DNA of 64,000 nt from Bog-473 sp036489775. Lineage in GTDB: Bacteria > Actinomycetota > Acidimicrobiia > Acidimicrobiales > RAAP-2. How positions within the stretch are numbered: position 1 is the stretch's first letter; each line of letters opens with the position of its first letter. The stretch spans positions 28,809 through 92,808 of the forward strand of contig DASXFC010000051.1 in assembly GCA_036489775.1 (NCBI GenBank). Reading direction: 5' to 3'. A program made the position numbers and the translations under genes. Under the pieces are notes generated by a model. It was not told the DNA's origin. It saw nothing but the letters and a program-made list of their open reading frames with translations, and made no database searches. Of the stretch, positions 58,555 to 64,000 are shown one piece after another.

Positions 58555-59481
58555 GTGGACTCGTCGCTGACCGGCCCCTCTACGGACACGCCCGAAACCC
58601 CAGGTCACAGCGCCAAGAGTCCCCGTCGTCGTCGGCTTGCCATCGCCGGGGTCATTCTCGGGGCTCTCCTGCTCACCGGCTGCCAGCTCCCCACCTTCGG
58701 CGCCTACAAGGGCGCCACCTCGCAGGGCCGCTCGACCTTCCACCTCTGGCAGGGCTTCTTCATCACCAGCCTGGTCGTCGGCGGGTTCGTCCTCCTGCTG
58801 ATCCTGTGGGCGATCTTCCGCTACCGGCGCCGCTCCGACGAGATCCCGCGCCAGACGCAATACCACACGCTCACCGAGATCATCTACACGATCGCGCCGA
58901 TCCTGACCGTCATCGGCTTGTTCATCGCGACGGTCTTCGTCGAGAACACGGTCGACGCCGTCACGCCCACCCCCTACACCACGATCCACGTCTACGCCTT
59001 CCAGTGGGGCTGGGAGTTCCAGTACAACAACGGCGTCAAGGTCATCGGGCAGACGACGGACGCGCCGACGATGGTCGTGCCGACCGACAAGTCGGTGCGC
59101 ATCTACCTGCGTTCCTACGACGTGCTGCACGGCTTCTACGTGCCCGAGTTCAACTTCAGCCGCTACGCCAGCCCCGGCTACTGGACGACGTTCGACCTCA
59201 ACGTGCTGCACGACGGGGTGTATCGAGGCCAGTGCACACAGCTGTGCGGTCTCTACCACTCCTTGATGTTCTTCAACGTCCGTTCCGTCAGCCCGGCCGC
59301 CTACCAGACGTGGCTGCGGACCGAGGGGACGTACCAACGCAACCACCCGAACTCCGTCGGACAGCTCCCCGGCACGGTGCACCCCAACATCAACGGCACC
59401 GCACCGAACTACTCTGGGAATTCGGGCAACTCCGGCACGGGCAACACTGGCAATACGGGAGGCGCATACTACGGTGACTGA
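58555..59481 (+). CDS. ctaC: cytochrome c oxidase subunit II
   Basis: A 308-residue subunit II made as a lipoprotein (lipobox LLTGC, about residues 38-42). Two transmembrane helices (FFITSLVVGGFVLLLILW and LTEIIYTIAPILTVIGLFIA) are followed by the CuA cupredoxin domain: VYAFQWGWEFQY, the histidine in LHGFYVPEF and the CuA loop GQCTQLCGLYHSLMFF with both cysteines, histidine and methionine. It accepts electrons from cytochrome c or the bc1-cc complex. The tail is Gly/Asn/Thr-rich. The last 8 nt overlap ctaD. Confidence 0.94.
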   Translation: MDSSLTGPSTDTPETPGHSAKSPRRRRLAIAGVILGALLLTGCQLPTFGAYKGATSQGRSTFHLWQGFFITSLVVGGFVLLLILWAIFRYRRRSDEIPRQTQYHTLTEIIYTIAPILTVIGLFIATVFVENTVDAVTPTPYTTIHVYAFQWGWEFQYNNGVKVIGQTTDAPTMVVPTDKSVRIYLRSYDVLHGFYVPEFNFSRYASPGYWTTFDLNVLHDGVYRGQCTQLCGLYHSLMFFNVRSVSPAAYQTWLRTEGTYQRNHPNSVGQLPGTVHPNINGTAPNYSGNSGNSGTGNTGNTGGAYYGD

Positions 59482-61273
59482 CGTCATCGCCCCTGGTGGC
59501 GCACCACAGACTGAGGTCGAACTTCCTCCGCTGGTCCCCGACGACGGCCACGGCGCTCACGGCGGGCACGAGGACCACGGCCCGAGCGGCATCCTCAAGT
59601 GGCTGACTTCGACCGACCACAAGGTCATCGGCGTCAGCTACATGGTCACGGCGATCGTGGTCTTTTACATCTCGGGGATCATGGCCCTGTTGATGCGGGT
59701 GCAGCTGACCTCGCCACACTCATCGTTCCTCAGCTTCTCGCAGTACAACGCGCTGTTCACCATGCACGGCAGCCTGATGATGTACCTGTTCGCCGGCCCG
59801 ATTGCCTTCGGTGGCCTGGCCAACTACATCGTGCCGCTCCAGATCGGCGCGCCGGACATGGCCTTCCCACGTCTCAACGCGCTGAGCTACTGGCTCTTCT
59901 TGGGCGGTTCCATCACCATGCTGAGCACCTTCTTCGTCGCCGGCGGCGCCGCGGAGTTCGGCTGGGTGGCCTACGCACCGTTGTCGAGCGCCACCAGCTC
60001 CCCCGGCGCCGGGCCCGACCTGTGGATCATGGCGCTCGTCCTCACCGGATTCTCCGCCATCTTCACCGGCGTCAACTTGTGCGGGACGATCTTCTACCTG
60101 CGCGCGCCCGGCATGACCATGTTCCGCATGCCGATCTTCACCTGGAACATGCTGGTGACCGGGATCCTGATCCTGATCGCCTTCCCGGTGCTCACCGCCG
60201 CGCTGGTGATGCTCTTCTGCGACCGCCACTTCGGCACCCACATCTTCACGGCGGTGGGCTGTCACCTCGTCAGTGGTGCCGCCGCGCCCTCATGCGGGTC
60301 ACCGTTGTTATGGCAAAACCTCTTCTGGTTCTTCGGTCATCCCGAGGTCTATATCCTCGCTCTACCGTTCTTCGGCATCGTCACCGAGATCCTGCCCGTC
60401 TTCTCGAAGCGCCCGGTGTTCGGCTACAAGGGCATGGTCTTTGCCACCATGGCCATCGCGGCCCTGTCCACGGGCGTATGGGCGCACCACATGTTCACCA
60501 CCGGCGCCGTACTCCTGCCGTTCTTCTCGTTCCTCAGCCTGCTGATCGCGGTGCCCACCGGCATCAAGTTCTTCAACTGGATCGGCACCATGTGGCACGG
60601 CCAGCTGACTTTCAACACCCCGATGCTGTTCTGTATCGGGTTCCTCTTTGCGTTCCTGATGGGCGGCGTGACCGGCATCATGCTGGCCTCGCCGCCGATC
60701 GACTTCGCCACCCACGACACCTACTTCGTGGTGGCCCACTTCCACCAGGTGCTCTTCGGCACCGCCGTCTTCGCCGGCTTCGCCGGGGTCTACTACTGGT
60801 ATCCGAAGATGTTCGGCCGCATGTTGCGCGACAACCTGGGCAAGTGGCACTTCTGGCTGATGTTCATCGGTTTCTGGATCGCCTACATGCCCCAGTACGT
60901 GGTCGGGTTGTTGGGCATGCCGCGCCGGGTCGCGTCCTACCCGTCGAACCTGGGCTGGCAGAGCTACAACGTCGTCTCGACCGTGGGCGCCTTCATCATC
61001 GGGGTGTCGTTCGTCTTCCTGCTGTGGAACTTCTTCGTGTCGTGGCGCAAGCCCATTCCGGCCGGGAACAACCCGTGGGACGGCCAGACGCTCGAGTGGT
61101 TCACCACCTCGCCACCGCCGCACCACAACTACACGCACCTGCCGCCGATCCGCTCCGAGCGGCCGACGTGGGACTACAACCACCCGGAGCACCTGACCGT
61201 CCCCCACACCCGGGGGGCAGGGAGCAACGGGCACGCCAACGGCAAGAACGGAAAGGTCAAGGCCGGCGTATGA
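59474..61273 (+). CDS. ctaD: cytochrome c oxidase subunit I
   Basis: A 599-residue haem-copper oxidase subunit I. Haem a ligand TMHGSLMMYLF (about residue 98), the CuB His-Tyr motif HPEVYILALPFFG, CuB histidines WAHHMFTTGAV and haem ligands in HFHQVLFG are all present, as is the K/D-channel wording of A-type enzymes. The loop before LLWQNLFWFFGHPEVY (GCHLVSGAAAPSCGSP) is about ten residues longer than in typical actinobacterial CtaD and adds two cysteines. It reduces O2 and pumps protons. GTG start overlaps ctaC; stop overlaps ctaF. Confidence 0.96.
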   Translation: MTDVIAPGGAPQTEVELPPLVPDDGHGAHGGHEDHGPSGILKWLTSTDHKVIGVSYMVTAIVVFYISGIMALLMRVQLTSPHSSFLSFSQYNALFTMHGSLMMYLFAGPIAFGGLANYIVPLQIGAPDMAFPRLNALSYWLFLGGSITMLSTFFVAGGAAEFGWVAYAPLSSATSSPGAGPDLWIMALVLTGFSAIFTGVNLCGTIFYLRAPGMTMFRMPIFTWNMLVTGILILIAFPVLTAALVMLFCDRHFGTHIFTAVGCHLVSGAAAPSCGSPLLWQNLFWFFGHPEVYILALPFFGIVTEILPVFSKRPVFGYKGMVFATMAIAALSTGVWAHHMFTTGAVLLPFFSFLSLLIAVPTGIKFFNWIGTMWHGQLTFNTPMLFCIGFLFAFLMGGVTGIMLASPPIDFATHDTYFVVAHFHQVLFGTAVFAGFAGVYYWYPKMFGRMLRDNLGKWHFWLMFIGFWIAYMPQYVVGLLGMPRRVASYPSNLGWQSYNVVSTVGAFIIGVSFVFLLWNFFVSWRKPIPAGNNPWDGQTLEWFTTSPPPHHNYTHLPPIRSERPTWDYNHPEHLTVPHTRGAGSNGHANGKNGKVKAGV

Positions 61274-61704
61274 AGATCTCGGGGGTCTTCCTGCTCTTCC
61301 TCGGAGCGTTCTTCGGGCTCATCGGCCTCGTCTACTGGTTCTGGAGCTACGAGGACGGTGGCGGCATCATGCTGCTCGGCGCCACGTTGCTCGGCTTCCT
61401 GCCCGGCAGTTACTACTTCTTCTGGCACCGGCGCTTCCACGGCCACAAATACTTCTTCGTCGGCAAGATCGACGCGGTCGGCGACCGGGCCGACGATCGT
61501 GAGGACGCCACCGTGGCCGACGGGGCGGGGAACATCGACTCGTTCCCCGGCTCGTCCATCTGGCCCTTCGTCATGGGCATGGGCGCCCTCATGCTCGTCC
61601 TGGCCTTCGTCTTCGGGGTCTGGCTGGCCTTCATCGCCATCCCGCTGATCCTCACCGCGCTGACCGGCGTCACGGCCGAAAGCCGGCGCGGCGGGCACGT
61701 CTGA
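61270..61704 (+). CDS. ctaF: cytochrome c oxidase subunit IV (actinobacterial)
   Basis: A 144-residue membrane protein with four helices in two pairs: FLLFLGAFFGLIGLVYWFWS, IMLLGATLLGFLPGSYYFFW, then SSIWPFVMGMGALMLVLAFVFG and WLAFIAIPLILTALTGV. This is the actinobacterial aa3 oxidase subunit IV pattern. The ATG shares bases with the ctaD stop (ATGA). It stabilises the CtaC-CtaD complex. Confidence 0.92.
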   Translation: MKISGVFLLFLGAFFGLIGLVYWFWSYEDGGGIMLLGATLLGFLPGSYYFFWHRRFHGHKYFFVGKIDAVGDRADDREDATVADGAGNIDSFPGSSIWPFVMGMGALMLVLAFVFGVWLAFIAIPLILTALTGVTAESRRGGHV

Positions 61705-61806
61705 CTCTGCGGCTGCGCTCCTGCGGCTGCGCCGCGCTATCGCCCGTAGAAGACCGGCAGGCCCCCGGAGAGAGCGCTCGCCGGCAAGAAACGCCGAAGC
61801 CCCCGG

Positions 61807-61812
61807 TACCCT
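61807..61812 (+). promoter_or_regulatory. putative -10 hexamer TACCCT (leaderless MFS gene)
   Basis: TACCCT ends 6 nt before ATG 61819, with no ribosome-binding site. Confidence 0.5.
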
Positions 61813-61818
61813 GGACTG

Positions 61819-63120
<1,302 letters not shown>

Positions 63121-63504
63121 TCACGCAGGGCGAACATGGCGGGCACGCCCGGCCAACGCAGCACGTCGTCGGCGTCGACCCCCTGCGCACGCCACGCGGC
63201 GTGCGTGACGTCGGCGTCGGCCACCGTCAGCCGGATGCCGGTCTCCACGCCCTCGGTTCGGCCGTCGTGGGCACGCTCGAGCGCCAGGGAGGCGCCCCCG
63301 CCCGGCGGCGCCACCTCGATCCAACGGGCGCCCTCTCCCATGGGAACGTCGAGACGGATCTCGAGCCCGAGCGTGCCGGCGTAGAACGCGAGCGCCTCGT
63401 CCTGATCGCTGACCGGGATGCCGACCGTGTGCACGCCGGTGACGAAGGTGTCGGTTGCCATTGACGGCTCCTTTCGTTTCGTTTCCTTCAGCAACCCCGC
63501 CGGC

Positions 63505-63951
63505 TCAGGCGTAGCGCTGCGAGCCGGGGGTGGTGAGCAGCTCACCTGACTCGAGCCACGTCTTGAGGCCCGAGAGGATCATCGGCCAGCCGCCGAAGAT
63601 CTGCGAGTTGGCGCCGTCGCGCATCTGGTCGTGCGTGAGCGTCAGGTGGCACGAGTCGCCCACCTCTTCGATCTCCCACGTCACCCGCGTCACGCCCTCG
63701 GCGCGTACGTCGTCGTCCCACAGGCAGGCCATGGTGTGGACCAATCGCCGCGGCGGGTCGACCTCGAGCACCTCACCCTCGCCAAGATGCACAGCGTGCT
63801 TCTCGACGCCCACGGTGAGGGGCGAGCCCACCTTCCACTCCGAGTTCACCGCGGCGCCGAAGTTGTACTTGGCCCGGATCTCGGGGTCGACGATGGCGTC
63901 CCACAGCTGCTCGGGCGTCGTCTTGATGAAGATCTCGTACACCTTTTCCAT
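63505..63951 (-). CDS. SRPBCC (AHSA1-like) domain protein
   Basis: A 148-residue START/Bet-v1-like protein of the AHSA1 type: EKVYEIFIKTTPEQLWDAIV, RAKYNFGAAVNSEWKVGSPL, HLGEGEVLEVDPPRRLVHTM, VTRVTWEIEEVGDSCHLTLT and a C-terminal GGWPMILSGLKTWLE. In actinobacteria such genes usually follow an ArsR repressor in one operon; an open frame continues to 63993 and beyond, consistent with such a gene upstream of the right edge. ATG 63951 with GGAGAGG upstream is preferred. It probably binds a hydrophobic ligand. Confidence 0.85.
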   Translation of the reverse strand: MEKVYEIFIKTTPEQLWDAIVDPEIRAKYNFGAAVNSEWKVGSPLTVGVEKHAVHLGEGEVLEVDPPRRLVHTMACLWDDDVRAEGVTRVTWEIEEVGDSCHLTLTHDQMRDGANSQIFGGWPMILSGLKTWLESGELLTTPGSQRYA

Positions 63952-64000
63952 CTGCCTCTCCAATCTGTCCTTGATCTCGCTCAGCCCGGCCACCCAGGGC

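Noticed and set aside
59599..61269. Plus-strand frame fused to ctaF
   Set aside because: It is a shifted frame of ctaD, Arg/Pro-rich; the ctaF start at 61270 overlaps the ctaD stop in the usual ATGA way.

Overview
This 64 kb window is very GC-rich and gene-dense, with operons whose genes overlap by 4 nt (ATGA/GTGA). It reads as chromosome of an actinobacterium outside the classical mycobacterial/streptomycete groups; an Acidimicrobiia-like lineage is my best inference. The basis is a complete mycofactocin locus, an actinobacterial aa3 oxidase (ctaC-ctaD-ctaF), steroid ring C/D genes, F420-type LLM oxidoreductases and many acyl-CoA dehydrogenases. I saw no rRNA, tRNA, CRISPR array, transposase or integrase.

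Layout. (1) 1-9.5 kb: a catabolic block closely resembling the mycobacterial cholesterol ring C/D (KstR2-type) genes: ipdA (cut by the left edge), ipdB, ipdC, a thiolase/lipid-transfer protein with an OB-fold partner, a FadA6-type thiolase, a lipoprotein esterase and an acyl-CoA dehydrogenase pair. (2) 9.5-10.3 kb: a low-GC pocket with a two-gene module (66-aa protein plus retropepsin-like aspartic protease). (3) 10.4-13.2 kb: Ada-AlkA and Ogt alkylation repair, then an SDR gene. (4) 13.2-22.7 kb: an island with two two-component systems, two paralogous lipoproteins carrying a repeated C-M-R-S-H-G...F-P-D-P motif, and a periplasmic adaptor/ABC ATPase/permease export system. It is bounded by a 39-bp direct repeat of the SDR gene's 3' end. 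(5) 22.7-38.5 kb: beta-propeller lipoprotein, amidohydrolase, a second acyl-CoA dehydrogenase pair, LLM oxidoreductase, phosphatase, a divergent FtsH-like protease, an OB-fold acyl-CoA-associated protein, aldehyde dehydrogenase, FAD monooxygenase, TauD-like dioxygenase, a sphingosine-phosphate-lyase-like PLP enzyme and an Ig-like secreted protein. (6) 38.5-45.6 kb: the mycofactocin locus: mftA (36 aa), mftB, mftC, mftE and an SDR on the minus strand, divergent mftF and mftD, then a convergent NDMA-type alcohol dehydrogenase. (7) 45.7-58.5 kb: cyclase, two TetR regulators (one KstR-like), D-aminoacylase family hydrolase, alpha/beta hydrolase, DedA, GH1 glycosidase, membrane proteins, enoyl-CoA hydratase, TatA and a metallo-beta-lactamase-fold hydrolase. 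(8) 58.5-64 kb: cytochrome c oxidase operon, MFS transporter, VOC protein and an SRPBCC protein at the right edge.

How they work together. The left block and the scattered acyl-CoA dehydrogenases, hydratase, OB-fold proteins and KstR-like regulator point to growth on steroids or similar polycyclic/acyl-CoA substrates. Mycofactocin would accept electrons from SDR and NDMA-type dehydrogenases, and electrons would finally reach the aa3 oxidase. A recurrent TAnnnT hexamer 6-10 nt before the start codon of about ten genes suggests widespread leaderless transcription. The best candidate for something undescribed is the 13.2-22.7 kb island, where each CMRSHG/FPDP lipoprotein sits divergently beside its own two-component system and one leads an ABC export operon.
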